A DNA stretch of 64,000 nucleotides, from positions 1 to 64,000 of the forward strand of contig DASYNP010000121.1 in the NCBI GenBank assembly GCA_036008465.1. The letters are read 5' to 3'. How positions within the stretch are numbered: the stretch's first letter is position 1; every line of letters starts with the position of its first letter. The notes under the pieces were generated by a model. It was given only the letters and a program-made list of their open reading frames with translations, had not been told where the DNA came from and made no database searches. The position numbers and the translations under genes are program-made. Positions 7,361 to 17,668 of this stretch are shown here, piece by piece. Source of the stretch: DASPSM01 sp036008465 (lineage in GTDB: Bacteria; Planctomycetota; Planctomycetia; Planctomycetales; Planctomycetaceae).

Positions 7361-9766
7361 GTGTCCAGTCAACACGGGCGTCGCATCCCAAATCTGTTCG
7401 CTCTGACCCTGGCAATCGTCTTTGCCGCGCTGATGGTCAAGGCCATGGACGCCTCCGAGAGTCAGACGCCCGACAAAGGCAGCAGTTCGGAAGCAAAAGC
7501 CAGTTCGACTGATGCCGAGCGTGCCCAGCTGCTCAGTCGCATTTTTGATGCCTGGCGGGCCCGGCAGGAGCGTGTGAAATCGTTTCACTTCTCTTGGGAC
7601 AACCGGATCACTCTGCCCAGCGGTTATGTCTTTCCCAGCGCTTTTGTAGACACACCTGTCGTCGGCGGCTTGGACGATGGGGGCGCGAAAATGGGCGCCG
7701 AGGCTGTCGAATTCACAATTCCTCGATCTGAGCTCTGGGTCGAGGGCAAGGATCGAATTCGCGACGACTACTTCGAGGTCGCTTGTAAAGGGACCAAGGA
7801 CTGGCCGCAAACCGCCCGCATTCGAAAGATCGTCGATGCAAAAAAGATTTCCCGTCTGGAGACTCCCGTCGCTGCCGGCAAATCTCCACACTTGGCCGTG
7901 TGGCGCCAAGCAAACGTGAATAATCAGTCCGCGTTCGAGAGGTGGGATACGAACCGGCGTGTAGACCCACAGACTTTCGATTGGGAACCGCTGTGTCTGG
8001 CGTTTCGTGCTCTCGATCCGGCGCTGGGCTGGGCGCCCGAAAACTGCCGGATCGTAAACGAGAACGCGATGGTTGACGGCGTCCGTTGCGTCCAAATTCA
8101 AATGGACACTCTGGATCATTCCGAACTGTGCTCGGTCGATCCAAATCGCGACGATATCGTCGTGCGTTGGGAGCGGCGACGGGGCCGCTCGAAGCCGCTC
8201 TCGGTCGACATCACCTACCAGCACTCCAAGGACCAAGGCTGGATCCCCTCGAGCTGGAAACGACAGTTTCCCGGGCAGCAGCCGGACTCCACAGGAACCG
8301 TCGAGTCGAAGGTCACCCACTTCACGATCAACGAGAAATTTGCCGAGGACACGTTCGCGCACTCGTCGCCGGCCGGTTCCCAAGTCTGCGATGTATCGGC
8401 CGACGGGTTGATGCCTGCGGGCAAAACCGCGGTCGCTGCACCGTCGATGGATGCAATCGTCGCCGCCTGGACCAAGAGACAGGAGAAGGCCAAGTCGGTG
8501 AAGTTCACTTGGCACGAGGAGCAAGTGGGCTCCAAAGGCGAGAAAACAGAGGGCACCCATACAGCCCTGATCGACGGCGGGCGATTCGCGTATGTGGCCG
8601 ATAATGATCCCTACCCGCCGGACGTCGCGTCTCTGCTTATCAAGAGCGAGCTGGGCAACGCGGGAAACAAAGAATCGCGGCGGCAACCGGCACCGGGAAC
8701 CGACGTCAGTCCAGCTCGCCGGGCATTCGATGGAACGACAACCCGCACCTATCGGTCAATAAACCACCCCGAACTCACCGGAATCGGATCGACCAGGCGT
8801 GGATTCCACATTGATGAGGCTCAAGGGCCGGCTCTCGAGCCGGTGCTCCTCATGTTTCGTCCGTTCGATGCAAATTTGGGGCGCTTCAAGGCCGCGGACT
8901 ACGTCGTCTCGCCGATGAGTGGAAAAATTGGCGATGTTTCTTGCGTCATCATCGAATCGAGAGAGGCCGTAGGCGGGATCCGCACTTTCTATTGGCTCGA
9001 TCCGGCCCGGGACTACATTGTGCAGCGCAAGCAGCAGACGCAGAACGGTCGCGACCATGAGCGGATGGACATTTCCTATCGAAACGACCCCGCCGCCGGT
9101 TGGATTCCCGACGGGTGTCATGAATCATCGATCAGCGAGGTCGGCCGGTCGTGCCGCTCGTCGAATTCCAGGATCACTGCCTTTGCCGTCAATCAACCGA
9201 TCCCGGCCGCCGAATTCCTGGTCGACTTCCCGAAAGGCACAAAAGTCCGGGCGGCGCAAGCCCAGGCGACGCCGGGTCCCGCGCGACTGGCAGGTGGGCA
9301 GGGTGGCCCCAGCACGCCTCGCAGAGCATCCCGTGGACCGCGCCAAGAGCCACCCACGAAGCCGCTCTTTGACCCCTTTACGGACGCCATCGCCGACATC
9401 GAAGGGGCGGTCAAAGCCGCGGCGGGCAGCCAGAAGAAGGTGTTGATCGTCTTCGGCAACAACGCGCTTCCGGCGTCCCTCAGCCTCTACCCAATTCTCA
9501 AGGAAGATGCCGAAGTAAGCCCCATCGTTAACAAGGCGTTCGTTCTCGTTTTGGTCGATCTCCACTCCGTCTCAGGAGAAAGGGCCGTCGCTAAATACGT
9601 CGACGCCAATCGACGCATCGTCGATCCCCACGTCGGCATACTCGACTCCAACGGCGACATGCTGCAGTTCCAGCCCATAGGCTGGTTTTATGGCGAGGAA
9701 ACCCGGAGCTACGACCCGCACAGGATCAAGCGATTGATCTCCTATTATTTGCAGCCCTCGAAATAA
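7361..9766 (+). CDS. Secreted protein with duplicated LolA-like domain and thioredoxin-like C-terminus
   Basis: 801 residues from GTG 7361-7363, preferred because AGGAGG lies 5 nt upstream and a signal-anchor follows at once (FALTLAIVFAALMVKAMDA). Two related modules follow. The first opens with FDAWRARQERVKSFHFSWD; the second, about 330 residues later, opens with VAAWTKRQEKAKSVKFTWHE. Each then has a D-P-x-R/N-D-x-I-V strand typical of beta-sheet proteins that score the body of planctomycete surface proteins. A Pro/Arg-rich linker leads to a last 110-residue domain with thioredoxin-like order (KKVLIVFGNN...AFVLVLVDL...VDPHVGILDSNGDML) but without a CxxC pair, so it is not a classical redox enzyme. 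Export to periplasm or surface is likely. Function unknown. Confidence 0.75.
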   Translation: MSSQHGRRIPNLFALTLAIVFAALMVKAMDASESQTPDKGSSSEAKASSTDAERAQLLSRIFDAWRARQERVKSFHFSWDNRITLPSGYVFPSAFVDTPVVGGLDDGGAKMGAEAVEFTIPRSELWVEGKDRIRDDYFEVACKGTKDWPQTARIRKIVDAKKISRLETPVAAGKSPHLAVWRQANVNNQSAFERWDTNRRVDPQTFDWEPLCLAFRALDPALGWAPENCRIVNENAMVDGVRCVQIQMDTLDHSELCSVDPNRDDIVVRWERRRGRSKPLSVDITYQHSKDQGWIPSSWKRQFPGQQPDSTGTVESKVTHFTINEKFAEDTFAHSSPAGSQVCDVSADGLMPAGKTAVAAPSMDAIVAAWTKRQEKAKSVKFTWHEEQVGSKGEKTEGTHTALIDGGRFAYVADNDPYPPDVASLLIKSELGNAGNKESRRQPAPGTDVSPARRAFDGTTTRTYRSINHPELTGIGSTRRGFHIDEAQGPALEPVLLMFRPFDANLGRFKAADYVVSPMSGKIGDVSCVIIESREAVGGIRTFYWLDPARDYIVQRKQQTQNGRDHERMDISYRNDPAAGWIPDGCHESSISEVGRSCRSSNSRITAFAVNQPIPAAEFLVDFPKGTKVRAAQAQATPGPARLAGGQGGPSTPRRASRGPRQEPPTKPLFDPFTDAIADIEGAVKAAAGSQKKVLIVFGNNALPASLSLYPILKEDAEVSPIVNKAFVLVLVDLHSVSGERAVAKYVDANRRIVDPHVGILDSNGDMLQFQPIGWFYGEETRSYDPHRIKRLISYYLQPSK

Positions 9767-9796
9767 TCGCGCTGACTGGATAACCAGATCGCACCA

Positions 9797-9823
9797 GGGC
9801 CGGGGCAGGACCTCCGGCCTTTT
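9797..9823 (+). terminator. Rho-independent terminator candidate
   Basis: GGCCGG (9798-9803) pairs with CCGGCC (9814-9819) around a 10-nt loop, extended by a G-T pair, and is followed directly by TTTT. It lies 30 nt after the stop of the large secreted protein on the same strand. The U-run is short, so efficiency is uncertain. Confidence 0.5.
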
Positions 9824-9996
9824 GCGTTGCAAACTTTCGACTCGGTGCCTTCGCAGTGACATCGGCTGATCCGTTGCGCCACCGCGGTTGATTCTGGCAA
9901 AAACACAGGAGGTAGTAGCATCGAGCATCGCCGGTTGCGATACTATTTGCCGGTCAACACCAGGTTTGTCGCGGTTGCTCGATCCAAAGGGCGCGC

Positions 9997-10971
9997 ATGG
10001 CAATCGAAGTCAGCTGCCCGGCCTGCGGCGCGAAGCTCAAACTGGCCGAGAAATTTGTCCGACGCGGCTTGGTTTGCCCCAGGTGCCAACACCAATTCCG
10101 CCTGTCGGGCGAGGCCGAGCAAACCTCGGCCTCATCGCCAGCGAAGGACGACACGCCGCCGCCTCCGGTCAGCCCAGCGTCCCCACCCCGCGCGGTGACC
10201 GAGCGGCGCGCCCCGCAACTGTCGGGGGCAATTTCTCCCGCCCGGGGCAGCACAATTACGCGGGCCAACGGGTCGGCGCCCGATTCGGCGGACAACTGGA
10301 CCGAGACCTCCGATCTCGAATCGGAAGCCGGCGCGCTTCCACCTCGTCAGGAAGCCGGTTTGCCAGTCAAAGGCCGCAAGCGCCGAATCTCGAACAAGGC
10401 AGAGGGATGGCCCGAGTGGCACTTCTATGCGCTCGGCATTGCAGGAATGTGTCTCCTCGCGGTAGTCCAGGGAGTTTGGATCCGGAGTAACTTGACGAGA
10501 CTCTCACCGGCCGCCACGGCGTCTCAACCGATTCTGGTGGGCCAAGCCGGGAATGCGGAGGCGTCCGCAACGGACGCCGCGTCGGAAATGATCTTGCCGC
10601 TCGATGCCTATCTGAGCCGCAAGTCGCAAGGCGAACTGGGTCTGCTCGCGGTGGTTACATCCGTCGTGATGACGCTATTTGCCCTGGCAGGCATTGGAGC
10701 GACTTTCACCAAAGCCGGAAAACCGGCTTGGGCGGCATTCGTTCCCATCTACAATGTGGCTCTGCTGCTCAAACTCGCCGGCCGCCCTTTATGGTGGCTG
10801 CTTTTGCTGTGCATTCCTTTCGTCAATCTGTTTGTCTTCCTGGTGATGTCGATCGACGTCGCCCACAACTTCGGCAAGCGCGCCGCCTTCGGACTGGGAC
10901 TGACGTTTTTGGGTTTCGTCTTCTACCCGTTGCTCGGGTTTGGGAGCGCTCGCTATCGGCCGTATTGGTGA
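9997..10971 (+). CDS. Zinc-ribbon protein with DUF5684-type membrane domain
   Basis: 324 residues in three parts. Residues 1-35 form a zinc ribbon of the MJ0042 type with CPAC (Cys7, Cys10) and CPRC (Cys27, Cys30). Residues about 36-135 are Pro/Ser-rich and probably disordered. A membrane span follows at about 143-165 (WHFYALGIAGMCLLAVVQGV). The C-terminal 110 residues show the DUF5684 pattern: a span, then KAGKPAWAAFVPIYNVALLL, GRPLWWLLLLCIPFVNLFVF and the final span ending LGFGSARYRPYW. The ribbon should face the cytoplasm. DUF5684 proteins have no assigned activity. An in-frame ATG at 9997 follows GGGCGCGC; the start fits the ribbon beginning at residue 5. Confidence 0.85.
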   Translation: MAIEVSCPACGAKLKLAEKFVRRGLVCPRCQHQFRLSGEAEQTSASSPAKDDTPPPPVSPASPPRAVTERRAPQLSGAISPARGSTITRANGSAPDSADNWTETSDLESEAGALPPRQEAGLPVKGRKRRISNKAEGWPEWHFYALGIAGMCLLAVVQGVWIRSNLTRLSPAATASQPILVGQAGNAEASATDAASEMILPLDAYLSRKSQGELGLLAVVTSVVMTLFALAGIGATFTKAGKPAWAAFVPIYNVALLLKLAGRPLWWLLLLCIPFVNLFVFLVMSIDVAHNFGKRAAFGLGLTFLGFVFYPLLGFGSARYRPYW

Positions 10972-11196
10972 AGTAATGCGGCTCATTGGAGTTTCCGGTC
11001 TGATCACGAGAATGACGCGTGGCCCTTGCAGAATTATCGCTCTCGCCCCATCGACGAAATCGACTGTAGTCATGACGCCCCGGTCCGAAACGGCCTGCTC
11101 CTCGCCGTCGATGAAAATGATACGGGCCGGCCGGCGGCTCTCTTCGTACGCCAAGCCTCGCGAACTCGGCGATTGACGGCAAGCAAAGTCGTGCAA
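10789..11196 (-). CDS. Possible small protein downstream of the antiporter gene (doubtful)
   Basis: A TTG-initiated frame of up to 135 residues starts 18 nt after the antiporter stop. Its first half looks protein-like: ARIIFIDGEEQAVSDRGV and FVDGARAIILQGPRVILVIR alternate hydrophobic and charged residues as in a small beta-sheet protein. The second half runs antisense into the end of the DUF5684 gene and looks like shadow sequence. There is no good ribosome site. I do not recognise the family; it may be chance. Confidence 0.25.
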   Translation of the reverse strand: MHDFACRQSPSSRGLAYEESRRPARIIFIDGEEQAVSDRGVMTTVDFVDGARAIILQGPRVILVIRPETPMSRITSPIRPIASAPKPEQRVEDETQKRQSQSEGGALAEVVGDVDRHHQEDKQIDERNAQQKQPP

Positions 11197-11213
11197 ACAG
11201 TGTTCGTCGAGCG

Positions 11214-13016
11214 TCAGGGTTGTCCCGTCTGATTCAAGACGAGGCTCACAACCGATTGTCCCTCAACCGGCTGGTAGGGCGCATCCACCGTGACGACGAT
11301 CAGCTTCCCGCCGTCGATCACAAACAAGGGCCACGCGCGCGGGCCATAGTGTTCGACGAAAGCGCTGAACTTGAATTCGGCCGTTAAGGGCGTCACCTTG
11401 ACCGCGGCGCCGCGATAGATCGCCTCGTCGAGCTGCTCATAGAGGTAATTGGAGCCGAACAGCGTCCGCCCGCCGAAGTGCGGAATCTCGCTGCTCCTGC
11501 CGGAGTCCTGTTGAACGGAGCGCGCGAGCTGGTAAACGTGCTCTCGTCCAAACACATCGCGCAACATGGTCGACGCGAGCGTATTGACGTCGTCGTTTGA
11601 CGTGAGTGCCAGAAATCGCCCCAGCGAGGAAACATCGATGCGGTCGAGCGTCCGGTCGGAAAGGATGTCGCCGTAGACCGCAGACAGCCCCGCGGCATGG
11701 GCCTCGCGAATCCCGGCATAACGGGAATCGACGAGCACCGCGGGAAATCCGGCGCCGCTCAGTGCCGTCGCAATCGCCCGAGCCAGCGGATTGGCGCCGG
11801 CAATCAAGACGCCTTCGCCTCGTGGAACGGCAAGATTCAAGCGGCGCGCGACAAAGCCCGCGGTCAATCCATAAACGGCAACCGTCGTAAAGACGACGAG
11901 CAACGTGGCCGACGCCAGCGTTTCTCCCTCCGGACCCATTTCGATTGCAAACACAGACGCCACGGATGCCGCTACGATGCCGCGCGGCGCGAACCACGAT
12001 AAGAATACCTTCTCCCGCCAACTCAGACCCGACCCGATCGTCGAGAGCCAAACCGAAACCGGGCGAACGACTAGGATCAGGCACGCCACAAAAGCGGCTC
12101 CTCGGAGCCCCAATGCGGTCAAGGCGTGCGGCGAAACACGAGCGGCCAAAACGATGAACAGACACGAAATCAGCACGACCGATAAGCTTTCCTTGAATTC
12201 CACAATGCGCCGAATATCAACCTGGCGCTGGTTCGCCATGGCGATGCCCATGACGGTCGCCGCCACGAGACCGGCCTGAGGGTGCAGTACCTCGGCAACA
12301 GTAAACGCGCTCAATGCCAGCATCAGGCTCACTGGGTTCTGCAAGTGGTCGGTCAGCCAGAACCGGTGCAGGACAGAGGTCATGAGCAGCGCGCCGGCCA
12401 TCCCGACGCCCACGCCGATCGCCGTCGTAATCCCCAGCCCCGCGGCCGCCGTGAGAAATGCCTGGCGGTAATGCGTGGCAAGGCCCGATTCCGTGGCCTG
12501 AAAGACGAGCGCGGCCAGGCACGCGCCGATCGGATCAATCACGATTCCCTCCCACCGCGCGATCGAGCGGACGCGCCCCATCGGCCGAATGTCGCGGAGC
12601 AGGGGACCAATCACGGTCGGGCCAGTCACCACCAGAATTGCGCCCAACAGGAAGGCGGCGGGTGCAGGCATTCCCAGTAACCATTGGGCTGCCTGCCAGA
12701 TCGCCACCCAAGTCGCGATGACGCCGATCGTCAATAGCCCCAAGATCGATCGTCCGGCTTCGCGCAATTCGCGGAATTCGAGGCTCAAACCTCCTTCGAA
12801 GAGGATCAAGCCGACGGAAAGTGAGACCACCGGCAAAAGCAGTACGCCGAACTGCTCGTCCGGCCGCACAAAACCGGTCAATGGTCCGGCCACAAAACCG
12901 GCGCTCAGCAGCAACAGAATTGCGGGGGCTCGGATCCGCCATGCCAGCCATTGGGACCCGATGCCGATCCCCAGGATTCCGGTCAAAACGATCAGCAGCC
13001 GATCCGCTTCGTTCAT
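11214..13016 (-). CDS. Monovalent cation:proton antiporter (CPA family) with TrkA-N domain
   Basis: 600 residues. Residues 1-390 hold about 12-13 membrane spans in the Na+/H+ exchanger arrangement. Motifs include LSVGLILFEGGLSLEFRELR, TGPTVIGPLLRDIRPMGRVR and WEGIVIDPIGACLAALVFQ (the D-P-I-G segment corresponds to the ion-binding helix region of NhaP/CPA1 members) and WFAPRGIVAASVASVF. Residues about 405-520 form a Rossmann TrkA-N domain (EGVLIAGANPLARAIATALS...GDILSDRTL) that in KefC/NhaP2-like carriers binds nucleotide and gates transport. The protein should exchange Na+ or K+ for H+ at the inner membrane for pH and ion balance. Ion choice cannot be read from sequence. Confidence 0.92.
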   Translation of the reverse strand: MNEADRLLIVLTGILGIGIGSQWLAWRIRAPAILLLLSAGFVAGPLTGFVRPDEQFGVLLLPVVSLSVGLILFEGGLSLEFRELREAGRSILGLLTIGVIATWVAIWQAAQWLLGMPAPAAFLLGAILVVTGPTVIGPLLRDIRPMGRVRSIARWEGIVIDPIGACLAALVFQATESGLATHYRQAFLTAAAGLGITTAIGVGVGMAGALLMTSVLHRFWLTDHLQNPVSLMLALSAFTVAEVLHPQAGLVAATVMGIAMANQRQVDIRRIVEFKESLSVVLISCLFIVLAARVSPHALTALGLRGAAFVACLILVVRPVSVWLSTIGSGLSWREKVFLSWFAPRGIVAASVASVFAIEMGPEGETLASATLLVVFTTVAVYGLTAGFVARRLNLAVPRGEGVLIAGANPLARAIATALSGAGFPAVLVDSRYAGIREAHAAGLSAVYGDILSDRTLDRIDVSSLGRFLALTSNDDVNTLASTMLRDVFGREHVYQLARSVQQDSGRSSEIPHFGGRTLFGSNYLYEQLDEAIYRGAAVKVTPLTAEFKFSAFVEHYGPRAWPLFVIDGGKLIVVTVDAPYQPVEGQSVVSLVLNQTGQP

Positions 13017-13244
13017 GCGTTGGAATCCGCCAGAGAGCTGTTTCGCTCTCTAAGCCACGAAAGTCCGAATGATAGAGCCTCGCGTGGAAACGTTAGTTCT
13101 ATAGCCCGTCACTTGCCCGCCAATCTTACCGATGAAGCGACTGGAAAGAGATTATGCGATTTTTAGGCCTTGGTTCACCGCTGCGGTTTGCCAATCATGC
13201 AATGAGCGAAACGTTGCAAGGGTCTCGAGCCGGAACCGTCGAAC

Positions 13245-13778
13245 ATGTCGCTTCTCAGAACGCCGCCGCGTCACAGAAATTTCCAAGAACGCAATTTGCA
13301 GGTGCGCCCCGTGCGCAGGCTCGATCCCCAGCTCGAGCTTCTGGCGTATTGGATGGATACGGTGTTCTACATTCCGGGTCTTGGGGTTCGCTTCGGCTTT
13401 GATGCGATCATCGGTCTGATTCCCGGCCTGGGCGATATCATTACCTCCCTGATTTCGCTTTACATCCTGGCAGCGGCCCTGCGCTACGGAGTTCCGCGTG
13501 CCACGATGATGCGAATGGCATTCAATATCGCGGTCGACACGATCGTCGGTGCTGTCCCATTGTTCGGCGATGCGTTCGACGTCTATTGGAAGGCCAACGT
13601 GATGAATGTCGCGCTCCTGCGCCGGCACGTGCTTGCTACCCCGGAAGAGCAGCGCACGGCTCGCCGCAAAGACACGCTGCTCGTCGCCGGACTTATCCTG
13701 GGACTGTTGGCGATCTTGGCTGTCATTGGGGCACTCTTTTATTGGCTGGCCACCTCGATCGCCGCCCGGCTCTACTAA
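13245..13778 (+). CDS. DUF4112 membrane protein
   Basis: 177 residues with the DUF4112 core: LELLAYWMDTVFYIPGLGVR, FGFDAIIGLIPGLGDIITSL, a span through SLYILAAALRYGV, then MRMAFNIAVDTIVGAVPLFG and DAFDVYWKANVMNVALLRRH. A further span near the C-terminus (TLLVAGLILGLLAILAVIGA) is also usual. The paired I-P-G-L-G and V-P-L-F-G-D loops are the family hallmark. The function of the family is unknown; the protein is inner-membrane. The ATG at 13245 has no strong ribosome site, so the start could lie a little downstream. It stands alone between the divergent antiporter gene and the KaiC-like gene. Confidence 0.9.
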   Translation: MSLLRTPPRHRNFQERNLQVRPVRRLDPQLELLAYWMDTVFYIPGLGVRFGFDAIIGLIPGLGDIITSLISLYILAAALRYGVPRATMMRMAFNIAVDTIVGAVPLFGDAFDVYWKANVMNVALLRRHVLATPEEQRTARRKDTLLVAGLILGLLAILAVIGALFYWLATSIAARLY

Positions 13779-13983
13779 CCGCTGGTTTGCCAGACCGTTT
13801 CCGATTCGCGGGTCGTCCAAAATCTTCGCGCTTTTCCCGCTCCACATTTCTGGCACGCACGTTGCTCGGAGCGAAAAAAGCTCAAAGCTACGGTCCTTGG
13901 CCGTGGAGGCCGCTGAGCGATTGAGATTCCTTCCGATCGCGGCTTAACCGCGGTCGTACAAAAAGGTTAGGTCACAAACAGCC

Positions 13984-15482
13984 ATGATCACCCACGCAGA
14001 CACGGCTGCCATGTCCAAGGCACAAACCGGGATCCGCGGGCTGGATGATGTCCTGTCCGGCGGTCTGACGCGCAGCCGGCTCTACCTTTTGGAAGGTCTA
14101 GCCGGTGCGGGCAAGACCACGCTGGCGATGCAATTCTTGATCGAGGGAGCGCGCCGCGGCGAGCGCGTCTTGTATGTCACGCTTTCCGAGTCCGAAGAAG
14201 AGATCCGCGCCGTGGCCGCCTCGCATGGCTGGACGCTGGACGGGATCACGATTCGGGACTTTGGCCCCTCCGAGGAAAATCTGCGACCCGACGAGCAGTA
14301 CACAATGTTCCATCCGTCGGAGGTCGAGCTGGGCGAGACGATGAAAGCCATCCTCGCCGACGTCGAAAAGCTCAGGCCGCGGCGGGCCGTGTTCGACTCT
14401 CTTTCAGAGCTGCGTCTGCTCGCGGGAAATTCCTTGAAATTCCGCCGTCAAATCCTTGCGCTCAAACAATATCTCAATGGCCGCGATTGCACGGTCCTGT
14501 TGCTCGACGACATGGTCACGCCCGATCGCGATCATCAGGTTTCCAGCATCGCTCACGGCGTTGTGAACTTGGAGCAGATGAATCCCGAGTACGGCGCCGA
14601 ACGCCGGCGGCTGCGGGTGATTAAATACCGAGGCGTCCAGTTCCGGGGGGGTTATCACGACTTCTGCATTCGGCCCGGCGGGCTGCACGTGTTTTCGCGG
14701 CTCGTGGCAGCCGAGCACCGTGAGAAGGTTCCCCAGCAGCGACTTGTGAGTGGCATCGCCGAGCTGGATGCCCTCTTGGGGGGTGGGCTTGAGAGCGGCA
14801 CCAGCACGCTAATCGTCGGCTCCGCCGGCACCGGCAAATCGACTCTGGCGAGTCAGTTCTGTGCGGCGGCCGCAGGGCGCGGTGAAAACGCCACGATGTT
14901 CATCTTTGACGAAAATCAGGAAACTTTGCTGACGCGGACCGACGGTTTGGGCATTCCCCTGAGGCGCGAACTCGCGAGTGGGCGGATCAAGATTCAGCAG
15001 GTCGACCCGGCCGAGCTGTCTCCCGGCGAATTCGCGGGCGCTCTACGCCATGCGGTGGAAGAGGATCAGGCGTCCATCGTGGTCATCGACAGTTTAAACG
15101 GATACCTGAATGCCATGCCGGGAGAGCGCTTCTTGGCCGTTCAGCTGCACGAATTGCTGATGTATTTGAATCAACAGGGGGTGGCAACGCTCTTGATCGG
15201 GGCTCATCAAGGCCTGATCGGAACGAACATGGTGACGCCGGTCGACGCCAGCTACCTGGCCGACGCCGTGATTCTCTTGCGCTACTTTGAAGCCCGCGGA
15301 GAGGTCCGCCAGGCCATCTCGGTCGTGAAAAAACGCGGGGGCGATCATGAGCGGACCATTCGTGAATTCACGCTGAGTGGCGGACGCATCACGATTGGCA
15401 GACCCTTGCGCGAGTTCCGTGGGGTCCTGACCGGTGTTCCGATCTTCGAAGGTGCTTCCGAAGATGGGAAAGGGCAGAAGGT

Positions 15483-15486
<4 letters not shown>
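13984..15486 (+). CDS. KaiC-like double RecA-domain ATPase
   Basis: 500 residues with two tandem RecA/KaiC modules. The first opens TGIRGLDDVLSGGLTRSRLY, with Walker A GLAGAGKTT at 38-46, followed by the acidic pair in LSESEEEIRAVA and Walker B-like RRAVFDSLSEL. The second opens SGIAELDALLGGGLESGTST, with Walker A GSAGTGKST at 279-287 and Walker B ASIVVIDSLNGYL. Cyanobacterial KaiC (about 519 residues) is the clock ATPase and autokinase; homologues outside cyanobacteria usually act as signalling ATPases for a partner kinase. KaiA or KaiB is not present nearby. The stop overlaps the GTG start of the next gene (GTGA), so both proteins should be made together. ATG 13984 is taken; ATG 14011 is possible. 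Confidence 0.92.
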
Positions 15487-17060
<1,574 letters not shown>

Positions 17061-17149
17061 GCGATTCTCGGTTCACTTCTCGCTCCAAACTGGGTGATCT
17101 GTTAATCATGGCCTAGGCCAACGGTTAGAGCCCCGAGAGAGGGCCTGCC

Positions 17150-17668
17150 GTGCCTCGCGGAACCGTCATCGAAATCATCCCGGCAGCACGGGTGGACGTG
17201 TTCCGGCTGTTGCACGACTACAGTCGGAGGCTGGAGTGGGACACGCTTTTGCAGGCGGCCTCTCTGACCGACGGTTTTACCGAGGCAGGATTGGGCGCGC
17301 ATTCCATCTGCAAGGGGCGATTGCTCCTCGGAGCCATCGCAATGAAAACCGTCTACGTTTCGTTCCGACCCCCTGATGTGGCTGCCGTCAAGTTGGTCGA
17401 CCGTCCGCCGTTTTTTGACATGTTCGCAGCGACGATTCGTCACCGCGATCTCGGAGATGACTCGTCGACCGTCGAATACAAGTACCGTTTTGCAGCGCGC
17501 CCATCCTGGCTGCGGTGGGTGTTGCACCCGATGATGCAAGCGCTGATTCGATTTGAGACAAAGCGGCGCTTACGGGCCTTGCGGAAATTCTTCGTCACCA
17601 CATCCGAGACGATCAAGGCAACAGGCTCTTTCGAATCGAGAGCTGTTAACGCGCGACAGTCGAGGTGA
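17150..17668 (+). CDS. SRPBCC (START/Bet v1-like) family protein
   Basis: 172 residues. The opening PRGTVIEIIPAARVDVFRLL and the following YSRRLEWDTLLQAASLTDGF give the SRPBCC order: first strand, helix pair, then the conserved W-D. Antiparallel strands follow (KTVYVSFRPP, VAAVKLVDRPPFF, SSTVEYKYRFAARPS) and a long C-terminal helix (MMQALIRFETKRRLRALRKF). Such proteins enclose hydrophobic ligands or act as aromatase/cyclase or polyketide-type helpers; no ligand can be named. GTG at 17150-17152 is used, with GAGAGAGGG upstream. Its 3' end overlaps the 3' end of the convergent sulfatase gene by 23 nt. Confidence 0.8.
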   Translation: MPRGTVIEIIPAARVDVFRLLHDYSRRLEWDTLLQAASLTDGFTEAGLGAHSICKGRLLLGAIAMKTVYVSFRPPDVAAVKLVDRPPFFDMFAATIRHRDLGDDSSTVEYKYRFAARPSWLRWVLHPMMQALIRFETKRRLRALRKFFVTTSETIKATGSFESRAVNARQSR

